Positions 7,463 to 15,859 of a DNA stretch of 64,000 nt are shown piece after piece (the first letter of the stretch is position 1; every line of letters starts with the position of its first letter). The position numbers and the translations under genes are program-made. This DNA is from Neobacillus sp. CF12 (lineage in GTDB: Bacteria > Bacillota > Bacilli > Bacillales > Cytobacillaceae). The stretch covers positions 3,351,501-3,415,500 of the forward strand of contig NZ_JAUCEU010000007.1 in the NCBI RefSeq assembly GCF_030348765.1. The letters are read 5' to 3'. The notes under the pieces are model-generated. The model was given only the letters and a program-made list of their open reading frames with translations. It ran no database searches and was not told the origin of the DNA.

Positions 7463-8845
7463 TTATGCTTCAACAATATTTGGTTGTTGATATACTTCTT
7501 GCTCGAATTCTCCTGTTGCTTTGCTTGTTAGTACTCCGGATGTCATGGCTCCACTTACGTTTAGGGCTGTACGTCCCATGTCAATTAGTGGCTCTACTGA
7601 GATTAAAAGACCCACAATCGCAATTGGAAGGTTCATGACGGAAAGTACGATTAGTGCTGCGAATGTTGCTCCGCCGCCCACTCCTGCTACACCGAATGAA
7701 CTAATAGCAACTACAAGAATTAATGAAATAATAAATCCTGGGCTAAGTGGGTCAATACCAGCTGCTGGTGCAACCATAACCGCTAACATCGCTGGATAAA
7801 CCCCAGCACATCCGTTTTGACCGATTGTTAGTCCAAATGAACCTGCAAAGTTTGCAATTCCTTCAGAAACACCAAGGTCTTTCGTTTGTGTTTTAATCGT
7901 TAAAGGCAGTGTTCCTGCACTTGAACGAGAAGTGAAAGCAAATGTTAAAGTTGGTAAAGCCTTTTTAACAAAATTAACAGGGTTAATTTTTGCGATAGCT
8001 AATAATAGTAAATGTACGATAAATACTAGAATAAGTGCTACATAAGAAGCAATAACAAACTTACCTAATTTTACAATTGCGTCATAGTTACTTGTTGCTG
8101 CAACCTTTGTGATAATCGCTAAAATACCATATGGTGTTAAACGAAGGATTAACGTAACAACTCTCATCGTTACTGCGTATAGAGAATCAATTATTTTCGC
8201 AAAGAGTTCAGCATGTTCTGGATCTTTACGCTTAACGCCAAGGTAAGCAATTCCGATAAAAGCCGCAAAGATAACAACGGCAATCGTTGAAGTTGCACGA
8301 GCACCTGTTAAATCCGCAAATGGATTTGCTGGGAAAAACTCAAGAATTTGTTGTGGAATGGTCATAGATTCAACCGTAACAACTCTTTCCTCTAACGCAG
8401 CATTTCGTGCTGCTTCTTCTTCGCCCTCAGTCAGTTCGATACCATCAAGACCGAATCCTAATGATGTACCAATTCCGATTGCTGCAGAAATAGCAGTGGT
8501 TCCAAGTAAAATCCCAATTACTAGAACGCTGATTTTTCCGATATTCTTCGTTAATTTTAATTTTGTAAAAGCACCTACGATTGAAATGAATACTAGCGGC
8601 ATAACCACCATTTGTAGTAACTTAACGTAACCTGATCCTACAATATTAAACCACGCGATTGACTCCGTTGTAACCTCAGAATCTGTACCATAAATTAAAT
8701 GAATAATAAAACCAAAAATAAGACCTAAACCTAAACCAGTGAATACACGTTTTGAGAATGATACATGCTTCTTTGCCATCATACGTAAACCAACCATGAG
8801 CAAAAGCAATACTACAACATTCACAATAATAAGAAATGCATTCAT
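7463..8845 (-). CDS. tcyP: L-cystine:cation symporter TcyP
   Basis: A 460-residue member of the dicarboxylate/amino acid:cation symporter family, close in sequence and length to B. subtilis TcyP (YhcL). The segments GSGYVKLLQMVVMPLVFISI, FAFTSRSSAGTLP (the serine-rich hairpin HP1) and GQNGCAGVYPAMLA, followed by GMGRTALNVSG-like text near the C-terminus, are family hallmarks. It imports L-cystine as a sulphur source. In B. subtilis the gene is repressed by CymR; only a half match, GATAGGAAT, is visible upstream. The ATG follows AAGGGGGGAACAAG. A terminator lies 75 bp downstream. Confidence 0.94.
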   Translation of the reverse strand: MNAFLIIVNVVVLLLLMVGLRMMAKKHVSFSKRVFTGLGLGLIFGFIIHLIYGTDSEVTTESIAWFNIVGSGYVKLLQMVVMPLVFISIVGAFTKLKLTKNIGKISVLVIGILLGTTAISAAIGIGTSLGFGLDGIELTEGEEEAARNAALEERVVTVESMTIPQQILEFFPANPFADLTGARATSTIAVVIFAAFIGIAYLGVKRKDPEHAELFAKIIDSLYAVTMRVVTLILRLTPYGILAIITKVAATSNYDAIVKLGKFVIASYVALILVFIVHLLLLAIAKINPVNFVKKALPTLTFAFTSRSSAGTLPLTIKTQTKDLGVSEGIANFAGSFGLTIGQNGCAGVYPAMLAVMVAPAAGIDPLSPGFIISLILVVAISSFGVAGVGGGATFAALIVLSVMNLPIAIVGLLISVEPLIDMGRTALNVSGAMTSGVLTSKATGEFEQEVYQQPNIVEA

Positions 8846-8900
8846 CTTGTTCCCCCCTTATATAATATATATTTCTTCTTGCGTAATTTAGTCTATGAAA

Positions 8901-8929
8901 ATATTATTATACATATTCCTATCAGTCAA
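8901..8929 (-). promoter_or_regulatory. Putative tcyP promoter
   Basis: On the minus strand TTGACT (8924-8929) and TAATAT (8901-8906) are 17 bp apart. The spacer contains GATAGGAATA, which matches only one half of the B. subtilis CymR box, so CymR control is a guess. Confidence 0.45.
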
Positions 8930-9027
8930 GTCGGAATAATATGTTTTTTTATTCTAACAATTTGAATAAAATCTCTACTAAGATAAATACTACCTGCTAA
9001 CAAAGAAATACAGAAGGAGATTTAAAA

Positions 9028-9882
9028 ATGGAGTTTAATTCCTACTTGTATTTGGGATTAGCAATCTTAAGTATTCTTCTGTTAATTTATGTATATTTTA
9101 AAACAAGGAATACAAGGAGTTTATTGCTTTTTATCACCATGGTTGGTCTAGGATATCTCATCGAAGCTGTGATTTACAACTTTGGCCATAGCTATCAGTA
9201 TTATCCTAAACTTATTAAGTACGATTCTTTTTACGATAGTAATATGGGGGCAATTGCCTCAAATGCATTGGCACTTCCCGCCGTCGCTACTTTTATTGCT
9301 GCTTTTCGTAAAAATTGGATATGGATATTATCTTTTATTAGCCTATTTGCCGGGATTGAATGGGCATTCTTGAAACTAAATATATATTCGCATAATTGGT
9401 GGAAGATTGGTTTTACATCCTTTGGACTACTTTTTTATTTTCCTATTGCAAAGTTGTTCCTTCAATTGCTCTCCAACCCATTAAAAGGGAAACTGCATTC
9501 TCTCTTTCTGTTTTTAAGTATAGGTCCCCTATCAGGGTCCCTTCACATCATACCAATAATGTTTTTCACAAGCAGATATTATGAACTTGACTGGTTTAAC
9601 CATCGTTCCGAAGATACAACAGCGTTTAGTGCCATTTATTATATATGTGTCTGCGTTTTCTATGTATGGATAGCAAAACTCCATTGGAAGTATACATGGT
9701 TGAAATATTTACTAACCTTCCTTTTAATGCTCCTCGTCACAGTAGTCCTGAAAAAAACCGGAATTCTCCACAGCCTAGTCTGGTGGGATCCTTGGTATTA
9801 TCTTTTGCTGCCAGTTGGATTATTAAAAATCACCATTATCCTAAGCAATCGGTTAACCATTGGTCCACCAAAAAAAGCCTGA
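9028..9882 (+). CDS. Multi-pass membrane protein of unknown function
   Basis: A 284-residue protein with about eight hydrophobic segments and short charged loops. The motif YDSNMGAIASNALALP and a Trp-rich C-terminal half (LVWWDPWYYLLLPVG) are distinctive, but I do not recognise a characterised family. ATG follows AGAAGGAGATTTAAAA. The gene stands alone between divergent tcyP and a strong terminator. No signal peptide apart from the first helix, no catalytic motif seen. Confidence 0.8.
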   Translation: MEFNSYLYLGLAILSILLLIYVYFKTRNTRSLLLFITMVGLGYLIEAVIYNFGHSYQYYPKLIKYDSFYDSNMGAIASNALALPAVATFIAAFRKNWIWILSFISLFAGIEWAFLKLNIYSHNWWKIGFTSFGLLFYFPIAKLFLQLLSNPLKGKLHSLFLFLSIGPLSGSLHIIPIMFFTSRYYELDWFNHRSEDTTAFSAIYYICVCVFYVWIAKLHWKYTWLKYLLTFLLMLLVTVVLKKTGILHSLVWWDPWYYLLLPVGLLKITIILSNRLTIGPPKKA

Positions 9883-9908
9883 TCCCTTAATAAAGGATCA
9901 GGCTTTTT
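9872..9908 (+). terminator. Terminator of the 9028 membrane protein gene
   Basis: A stem with arms at 9872-9885 and 9895-9908, core GCCTGATCC/GGATCAGGC, followed by a T-run. It overlaps the last codons of the gene. Confidence 0.9.
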
Positions 9909-9917
9909 CCGTTGGTT

Positions 9918-9963
9918 ACTGTCCACCTCAGGCGGAAAGTGTCCACGGGTGGTGACAGGCACC
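9918..9963. repeat. Dispersed GGTGACAGGCACC element, copy 2
   Basis: GTCCACCTCAGGCGGAAAG (9921-9939) and GTGTCCACGGGT precede the 13-mer at 9951-9963. The whole element ends 2 bp before the stop codon of the DUF1761 gene. Same architecture as copy 1. Confidence 0.8.
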
Positions 9964-9965
9964 AG

Positions 9966-10409
9966 TTATCTCCACATTCCCAGTATTAACCCCATGATGG
10001 TGAAGGTGATTATATGATAGCCGGCGTTGATTAGGTATAGTTTTAGGGATTTTCTTTCGAATAGGTAGGTGATTCCCATTGCGGTTGCTACCCAGAAAAG
10101 TCCTGCCATTAGTCCGGCTGTTGCACCGAAGATAGCATCTCTTTCTGGACCAAGGAACATGACGAGCACAAAGGATATGATAAGAGATAGTATAAATGAT
10201 CCCCCAAATATCATAGCCATATTGCTATTCTTTAATTTTTCTTCAGCATAGCCGTTTTCTTCCATCCAAGGCTTGGCGAATAATACGGAATACCAAAGAC
10301 CTCCAATGACAAAAGCAGATAATGCTGCTACTAAAACTGCTAAATAATTAATAGATTGTATTGCTTGTTGAAAATCCACTTGCTTCCCCACCCCGATTAT
10401 TGTTATCAT
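9966..10409 (-). CDS. DUF1761 membrane protein
   Basis: A 147-residue protein with four helices. The segment NYLAVLVAALSAFVIGGLWY followed by AKPWMEENGY and the C-terminal GYHIITFTIMGLILGMWR fit DUF1761. Function unknown for the family. The first ATG (10409) has no ribosome-binding site; a GTG at 10379 preceded by GGGGTGGGGAAGCAA could be the true start and would still keep the full domain. Confidence 0.8.
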   Translation of the reverse strand: MITIIGVGKQVDFQQAIQSINYLAVLVAALSAFVIGGLWYSVLFAKPWMEENGYAEEKLKNSNMAMIFGGSFILSLIISFVLVMFLGPERDAIFGATAGLMAGLFWVATAMGITYLFERKSLKLYLINAGYHIITFTIMGLILGMWR

Positions 10410-10461
10410 ACAATCAATTATAGGCAGGAAATTTCTACCTAATCAAGGTATACAAGCATTC

Positions 10462-11862
10462 TTACTGATTTAGTGGAATTCGAATCGTAAATTCTGTTCC
10501 TTTTCCTATTTCACTCGAAATGTTAATGGTCCCTTCATGTGTTTCAACGATCCATTTGGCTATGGAGAGTCCTAATCCATGTCCTCCCATTTGCCGTGTT
10601 CGGGATTTGTCTACTCGATAGAAACGCTCAAATATTTGATTGTGATCCTCTTTCTTTATTCCTATCCCCGTATCTTTAACCTTCATACAAAGAACATTGC
10701 CTTCCCTCGACAGTGTGAGCCATACCTCTCCATTGGTTGGTGTGTATTTAATAGCGTTGTCTAAAAGTATATATAGCAGTTGAGATAATCTTTGCGAGTC
10801 TCCGATTGCAAAAAGAGAAGCAGGAGCATCTAAATGGAGCCTAATTTGCTTTGAGTCTGCCAATGGTTGGACAGATTCCATTGCCTTCTCAGCATGAGGA
10901 AGAAAGTCAAACGTCTCCGTTCTTCGTTCAATGATCGTTGAATCCGAGCGTGCTAGCGTTAACAAGTCACTTACCAAGTTTGTCATCCGTTTCACTTCCT
11001 GCCTCATATTGGAAAGCAGTTTACCGGCAAATTCCTCTTTTTTCGTATCAATCGTCATATCAATCGCATCTAGAGACGATAACAGTACGCTTAAAGGCGT
11101 TCGCAATTCATGCGATGCATCAGCGACAAACTCTCGCTGCCTAGCAAAAGCCCTGCTAATCGGAATCATCGCTTTTTTGGACATAGTTGCGCTAATGAAT
11201 AGTGCCACACCTACAAACACAATGCCAATTACTATTAGGATGATCAATAGCCAGTGGAAAAGCTGATAGGCAAAGGAAACGTCCTTACCAATAAATAATC
11301 TGCCTACAAAACGCCCATTATCGTATATTGACTGGCTGGCAATCATTAAGGTGATATCTCTCTCAGGCTCACGCTGGAAAAATTCACCCGGTTTTCTCCT
11401 TCCCCTTTCCGTGCCTTCAACATGAAGTTTTTCCTTAAGAATCTCCCCATCATCCAAGCCGTTTCGATTCAAAATCCCCAACAAAGCAGATCGAATTCGC
11501 TGATCTGCTTCATTGCCCATAATCAATTCTCCATTTGAATTCACCACATAATAAAAAAGCTGATTCACTCCTGCAAACACTACCTCTTGATTTTGAATCC
11601 CGCGGAAATCACTTTTTTCATTTGTTGCTAGATATTCCTCGAGAAAACCTGCTTCTTGCTCTACTAAAGATTCAAGTTCAGCCTCCTGATTCCTCAGAAT
11701 ACTAAAATAAAGCACGGAATAAACAATCATAATAAAGAGGATGAGAAATAACATAAGCAATCCACTGTAAATACGGGTAAGCCTTCCTTGGGTACTTTTA
11801 AAAACATCCTTCTCACCAAGGTTTGTTACTAAACGGAAGAATGAAATCAGGTTAGTTTTCAA
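10462..11862 (-). CDS. Sensor histidine kinase (class I, CpxA/BaeS-like layout)
   Basis: A 466-residue kinase with two transmembrane helices (about residues 33-55 and 205-230) enclosing a 150-residue extracytoplasmic sensor, then HisKA with phospho-acceptor His in DASHELRTPLS, and HATPase_c with the N box (LLDNAIKYTP), G1 (DTGIGI) and G2 (GGHGLGLSIAKW). The start is TTG at 11862 and overlaps the response regulator gene by 11 bp, indicating coupled translation. It probably senses envelope stress, given the PspA gene in the same operon. Confidence 0.93.
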   Translation of the reverse strand: MKTNLISFFRLVTNLGEKDVFKSTQGRLTRIYSGLLMLFLILFIMIVYSVLYFSILRNQEAELESLVEQEAGFLEEYLATNEKSDFRGIQNQEVVFAGVNQLFYYVVNSNGELIMGNEADQRIRSALLGILNRNGLDDGEILKEKLHVEGTERGRRKPGEFFQREPERDITLMIASQSIYDNGRFVGRLFIGKDVSFAYQLFHWLLIILIVIGIVFVGVALFISATMSKKAMIPISRAFARQREFVADASHELRTPLSVLLSSLDAIDMTIDTKKEEFAGKLLSNMRQEVKRMTNLVSDLLTLARSDSTIIERRTETFDFLPHAEKAMESVQPLADSKQIRLHLDAPASLFAIGDSQRLSQLLYILLDNAIKYTPTNGEVWLTLSREGNVLCMKVKDTGIGIKKEDHNQIFERFYRVDKSRTRQMGGHGLGLSIAKWIVETHEGTINISSEIGKGTEFTIRIPLNQ

Positions 11863-12523
11863 GCTTATAACCTACCCCTCTTACACTTTGAATCAACTCT
11901 TGTTTCCCTGCTTTATCTAACTTTTTTCGGATGAGTTTCACCGTTGCGTCAATCGTCTTAAGGGCAACATCAGAATCCAGCCCCCATATTCTTTCAAGAA
12001 TAACTTCACGCGGGATTACTTGTCCCTTATTTTGGACTAATAAATCTAGTAGCTGATACTCCCTAGGACTTAACTGGATTTCCTCGCTCCCGAATCGAAC
12101 AAAATGACCATTTCGATTCAGAACCAGATCGTGTAACTTGATTTCCTCTTCTAAAATAGGTGCATAATTACGTCGTGCAAGGGCTCGCAACCGTGCCTGC
12201 AATTCTCCAATTTCAAATGGCTTTACAAGATAATCATCGGCTCCGGAATCCAAACCCTCAATCCGGTCCTCCACTGTGTCCTTTGCCGTCAACATCAGAA
12301 TGGCTCCTGGATACCCTTGTTTCCGTAACCTGCGGCAGACATCTACTCCATCTCCATTTGGCATCATCCAATCCAGGATTAAGACATCATAATGGGCATT
12401 GGAAGCGTAATAATACGCATCTTCTCCTTCCATCACCCACTCCAGCTTGTATCCACTTTTTGTTAGCATATATACAATTAATTCACCTAGCTGCGAATCA
12501 TCTTCTGCTAATAAGATTTTCAT
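11852..12523 (-). CDS. OmpR/PhoB-family response regulator
   Basis: A 223-residue regulator. The receiver domain (1-115) has the acidic pair EDD at residues 7-9, phospho-acceptor Asp in DVLILDWMMP, Thr in LMLTAKD and Lys in YLVKPFE. The C-terminal winged helix contains LSPREYQLLDLL and RGVGYKLEN. ATG follows AAGGAGTTTCGAAATC. It is last but one in the pspA operon and should bind direct repeats; a TTTCACCG repeat with 11-bp period lies in the operon promoter. Confidence 0.95.
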   Translation of the reverse strand: MKILLAEDDSQLGELIVYMLTKSGYKLEWVMEGEDAYYYASNAHYDVLILDWMMPNGDGVDVCRRLRKQGYPGAILMLTAKDTVEDRIEGLDSGADDYLVKPFEIGELQARLRALARRNYAPILEEEIKLHDLVLNRNGHFVRFGSEEIQLSPREYQLLDLLVQNKGQVIPREVILERIWGLDSDVALKTIDATVKLIRKKLDKAGKQELIQSVRGVGYKLEN

Positions 12524-12543
12524 GATTTCGAAACTCCTTTTAA

Positions 12544-13260
12544 TCAGGTGATAAATTTCTCCATAATCTGGATGATCTCCAATAACTCAAATCTTATCAT
12601 AGCCAGCTTTAAATTAAGAACTTTGATAAAAATAAAATAAGTTGCATAGAGTGATTGACCTAATAGGGCAATACCACAAATAACAGCCGGAATCCTCGCT
12701 ATTTTTGCTAAAGCTCCCGATTTCTCCCCAGTCTTAAAACTTTGTCGTATTACTTGGATAGCATTTATGATAGCTTGAATAAGTATAAGTGAGGATAAAA
12801 AGATACTAATATGCATAATCGCTAATTCATTTCTGAAATACAGTGGTAAGGCTAACAGAATGACAAATGATAACGCCCATAAAACTCCAAAAGGATTGCG
12901 AATCCAAAGTAGAATAGAGATCACCAATAGACCGATAAAGAAATAAATAATGAAATGAAACTTATTAAAGGATAGTAAGTAAAATAACCCCATTGCTAGT
13001 AACAATGTACTCGTATACCCAATATAAACAATCATAACCTTCTGGATTTTTGAATGGACGATGCTTGTTGTCTCACCTGAGCCGTTTTTGTACAATTTTA
13101 TTTTATTCGATTTTCCTTCTCTTGTAACAACAATGGCTAGGACATGAATAATCTTTTCTATTAGTGTATTACATAGGGAAAAATAAACTCTAAACATAGG
13201 CAGCCTGCTAATCGCTAATGCTGCCGCCAAATATAATAGTATGAGACTTGTCGTACTCAC
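12544..13260 (-). CDS. Degenerate M50B-like membrane protein (catalytic motif lost)
   Basis: A protein of about 238 residues with six or more hydrophobic segments. NTLIEKIIHVLAIVVT, then KIKLYKNGSGETTS and VYIGYTSTLLLAMGL, lines up with the M50B-like peptidase pattern NTLxHExxHALA, then ELxxxGSG and GYLGPAL. Where the family has HExxH this protein has EKIIH: the first His and the catalytic Glu are replaced and only the last His remains, so it is probably not a protease. GTG at 13260 is chosen because GGAG lies 8 bp upstream; ATG at 13281 has no ribosome-binding site. It sits between pspA and the two-component genes. Confidence 0.65.
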   Translation of the reverse strand: MSTTSLILLYLAAALAISRLPMFRVYFSLCNTLIEKIIHVLAIVVTREGKSNKIKLYKNGSGETTSIVHSKIQKVMIVYIGYTSTLLLAMGLFYLLSFNKFHFIIYFFIGLLVISILLWIRNPFGVLWALSFVILLALPLYFRNELAIMHISIFLSSLILIQAIINAIQVIRQSFKTGEKSGALAKIARIPAVICGIALLGQSLYATYFIFIKVLNLKLAMIRFELLEIIQIMEKFIT

Positions 13261-13340
13261 ATTGAATTCTCCTTTTTCCATTTATATAAAGAAAAAGAAG
13301 CACCAATCCTACAAAGAGTGCTTCCTTTCTCTCGTTATCC

Positions 13341-14009
13341 TTACAGAGTTACTTTTTCACGCTTTAGTTTTTCAAGTTCCTTTTCGAGTTCTTCATCCCT
13401 TACATAGTTTTGAAAAGTTGCATCATGCTGCGCTAAAGGGCTGGAGAACTGACTGCCTGCTTGCACCTGTGCCTCCATTAACATAATTCTTTCTTCCGCA
13501 CGTGCAACTCCTCTAGCAATGTTATCTGTTTGGAAGGAAACGGTCGCCTTTTGAATTTGCTTAATCGATTGAGCCACATTTGCCCGAGAAGCTAATAAAA
13601 TCTTCTTATGCTGCAATTCATTATAGGTTTCCTTCAACTGATTCAATTTTTCTACTAAGATTTGAGTCTGTTCTTTAATCGCCTCAAATTGCTGCTGATA
13701 AAGGTTAAATTGCTTTTCATGAAGTAGTTTTTCCTGAACCGCTAATTTCGCGATTGTATCCTCCTCTTGTTCAATCGCTAGCTTAGCTTGACGAGTTCTT
13801 TTGGCTATCAACTCTTCGGTTTCTAGCAATAAAGCTGCTTGTTTTTTCTCAACAAGGTATTGTTGTGCTAATGCTTTTTGACCTTTCAGAATTTCCTGCT
13901 CCAATTCACGAGAATATTCATTTAACATTGCAATTGGATCTTCCATCCCATCTAATAATCCATTAATCTCAGCCTTCGTAATTGTTTTTACCCTTTTAAA
14001 AATACCCAT
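13341..14009 (-). CDS. pspA: PspA/IM30-family membrane-stress protein
   Basis: A 222-residue, almost wholly helical coiled-coil protein. The N-terminus MGIFKRVKTITKAEINGLLD is the amphipathic helix and first coil of PspA/IM30/Vipp1 (ESCRT-III-like) proteins. It is expected on the cytoplasmic face of the membrane, forming oligomers that counter proton leakage under envelope stress. It lies 4 bp downstream of a His-rich membrane protein that may anchor or modulate it. ATG follows GGAGAATAATGAA. The operon context with a histidine kinase and response regulator parallels liaIH-liaRS logic, though the kinase here is of the OmpR-linked type. Confidence 0.9.
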   Translation of the reverse strand: MGIFKRVKTITKAEINGLLDGMEDPIAMLNEYSRELEQEILKGQKALAQQYLVEKKQAALLLETEELIAKRTRQAKLAIEQEEDTIAKLAVQEKLLHEKQFNLYQQQFEAIKEQTQILVEKLNQLKETYNELQHKKILLASRANVAQSIKQIQKATVSFQTDNIARGVARAEERIMLMEAQVQAGSQFSSPLAQHDATFQNYVRDEELEKELEKLKREKVTL

Positions 14010-14013
14010 TTCA

Positions 14014-14424
14014 TTATTCTCCTTTTTTTGTTATATTTTTTTCCCACTTGTCTAACAAACTTGCATTATGATTGATGACTGGAATATGTGAACCTGTTAC
14101 AGGTGTTTCAATGAACTGTTGCATCGCAGACTTTTTTGCTTTCTTTCTAATCCATCTCACGATTAGAACTAGGACAGCTAGTCCAATTATGAGAAATGCT
14201 AGAAGTCCAAGCCAAGAAAAGTCTCCGCCGTGATGAGGACCATTCATAAATTGGTGATGTCCCATACCACCATGATGACGTCTTCCTTCTGGACGAAAGC
14301 CATTAACGATCGCAACAGGTTTGCTATGAAGGCCTCCTAAAAGATGTAGGACAATGTTAATCCCGAGCACAACAGAAGTGACAACTACACCCCAGAAAAT
14401 TGCTAGTTTTACTTTCGTATTCAT
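14014..14424 (-). CDS. Small His-rich two-helix membrane protein, first gene of the pspA operon
   Basis: A 136-residue protein with two transmembrane helices (about residues 8-30 and 70-90) separated by a His/Gly-rich loop (RRHHGGMGHHQFMNGPHHGG) that could bind metal. The C-terminal tail is basic. I do not recognise the family; by position it resembles the LiaI/PspB-type membrane partner of PspA. ATG at 14424 is chosen for its perfect AAAGGAGGAAAG site; a longer frame upstream to 14532 crosses the promoter and is rejected. First gene of an operon of five. Confidence 0.8.
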   Translation of the reverse strand: MNTKVKLAIFWGVVVTSVVLGINIVLHLLGGLHSKPVAIVNGFRPEGRRHHGGMGHHQFMNGPHHGGDFSWLGLLAFLIIGLAVLVLIVRWIRKKAKKSAMQQFIETPVTGSHIPVINHNASLLDKWEKNITKKGE

Positions 14425-14460
14425 ACTATCTTTCCTCCTTTCGTTCTTGATAGTTTGAAG

Positions 14461-14491
14461 TTTATAGGACAACGGTGAAAACTCGGTGAAA
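14461..14491 (-). promoter_or_regulatory. Response-regulator direct repeat and promoter of the pspA operon
   Basis: On the minus strand TTTCACCG occurs twice with an 11-bp period (plus-strand 14484-14491 and 14473-14480), as expected for an OmpR/PhoB dimer. The first copy doubles as a poor -35 (TTCACC), 18 bp before TATAAA (14461-14466). A weak -35 overlapped by the repeat suggests an activated promoter. Confidence 0.65.
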
Positions 14492-14618
14492 GGAAGCATG
14501 TTAAAAAAAACTTTTTCATTTGTTCCACTCACGAATGAAAAAGAAGTTATTCTATTCTATTAACTATTAGATTATGATAGTGTTTGAATGGAAATTAAAT
14601 TAACGGACTGAGAGGCTA

Positions 14619-15821
14619 ATGCCTATGTGGAATAACAGAAATGTTTGGATTATTTTAACGGGAGAATTTATCGCTGGCCTTGGTTTATGGCTTGGGATTA
14701 TTGGAAATTTAGAATTCATGCAGGAAAAGATACCTTCTGATTTCTTAAAATCACTGCTTATGGCTTCTGGACTTGTTGCGGGAATTGCAGTCGGTCCGTA
14801 TGCAGGCAGAATTACAGATCAAAAGAGCAAGAAAACCGTTATGCTTTGGTCTGGATTATTACGTACAGTCAGTGTCATTTTCATGCTTATCGCAATAGCA
14901 ACTGGTTCGGTTTGGTGGATGCTTGTCTTTTTTGTTTCGATTCAGATTTCTGCTGCCTTCTACTTTCCGGCTCTTCAAGCAGCGATTCCTCTTATAGTTA
15001 AAGATAAGGATTTGCTACAACTCAATGGAGTGCACATGAATGTATCTACCCTTTCACGGATTATCGGTACCGCTGTTGCAGGGATACTCTTGGTACTCCT
15101 TCCTTTATCCATGCTCTATATTGGCTCGCTTGTTGCCTACCTTGGATTACTTATTCTAACTTGGTTCCTCAATTTTGAGGAAAATTCGGAGAGATCGTCT
15201 TCTAAGAAAGGTACCCTTGGAAAAACTAGTTTTAAAGATGTATTGCCAGTAATCAAGGGGCTGCCGATTGTTTTTATGACCCTATTAATGACCCTTGTTC
15301 CCCTTTTGTTTCTCGGCGGTTTCAATCTATTAGTCATTAATATTAGTGAATTACAAGATAGTTCCGCAATAAAAGGATATATTTACGCTGCAGAAGGAGT
15401 TTCCTTTATGATAGGAGCCTTTTTTATTAAAAAAATCAGCGACAATTTCACACCTTACAAGATTTTATTTGGCAGCTCGCTCCTAGTTGGTTTATCCCAA
15501 ATTATGCTTTATTTTGCGGATGTATTTGTCGTAACCATAGCTGCATTTCTTGTATTTGGTTTTTCTGTTGGCTGCTTTTTTCCAACGGCATCGACGATTT
15601 TTCAAACAAAAGTGCCAAAGGATTTTCACGGAAGATTTTTCTCTTTCCGCAACATGCTTGATCGGATTGGATTTCAAGTCGTTCTGCTTTTGACTGGATT
15701 CCTCCTAGATTTTATTGGTCTGCAGTTAATGTGTGTCCTTTATGGGGTACTTGGCATTGTGACCACTTTTGTTTTTTATGTAAAAAACAAACAAATGCTT
15801 ACCGCTAATCAGGAGAATTAA
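14619..15821 (+). CDS. MFS transporter (macrolide/drug efflux type)
   Basis: A 400-residue protein with twelve predicted helices and the MFS loop motif GRITDQKSKKTVM between helices 2 and 3. The overall pattern fits MFS_3/enterobactin-exporter-like efflux proteins. Two ATG codons compete: 14619 and 14625; the latter is 9 bp from GAGAGG and fits better. Divergent from the pspA operon. Substrate unknown. Confidence 0.88.
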   Translation: MPMWNNRNVWIILTGEFIAGLGLWLGIIGNLEFMQEKIPSDFLKSLLMASGLVAGIAVGPYAGRITDQKSKKTVMLWSGLLRTVSVIFMLIAIATGSVWWMLVFFVSIQISAAFYFPALQAAIPLIVKDKDLLQLNGVHMNVSTLSRIIGTAVAGILLVLLPLSMLYIGSLVAYLGLLILTWFLNFEENSERSSSKKGTLGKTSFKDVLPVIKGLPIVFMTLLMTLVPLLFLGGFNLLVINISELQDSSAIKGYIYAAEGVSFMIGAFFIKKISDNFTPYKILFGSSLLVGLSQIMLYFADVFVVTIAAFLVFGFSVGCFFPTASTIFQTKVPKDFHGRFFSFRNMLDRIGFQVVLLLTGFLLDFIGLQLMCVLYGVLGIVTTFVFYVKNKQMLTANQEN

Positions 15822-15823
15822 CA

Positions 15824-15859
15824 AGGGCACCATCCATATTTGGATGATGCCTTTTTTTT
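15824..15859 (+). terminator. Terminator after the MFS gene
   Basis: GGGCACCATCCA pairs with TGGATGATGCC with one mismatch and one bulge, followed by eight T. It abuts the converging HAAS gene. Confidence 0.85.

Noticed and set aside
7075..7638. 187-codon plus-strand ORF
   Set aside because: It runs through the palindrome array, a terminator and the end of tcyP on the opposite strand, and its product resembles no protein.
8846..9027. S-box riboswitch upstream of tcyP
   Set aside because: No conserved S-box stems; only an ordinary promoter-like sequence is visible.
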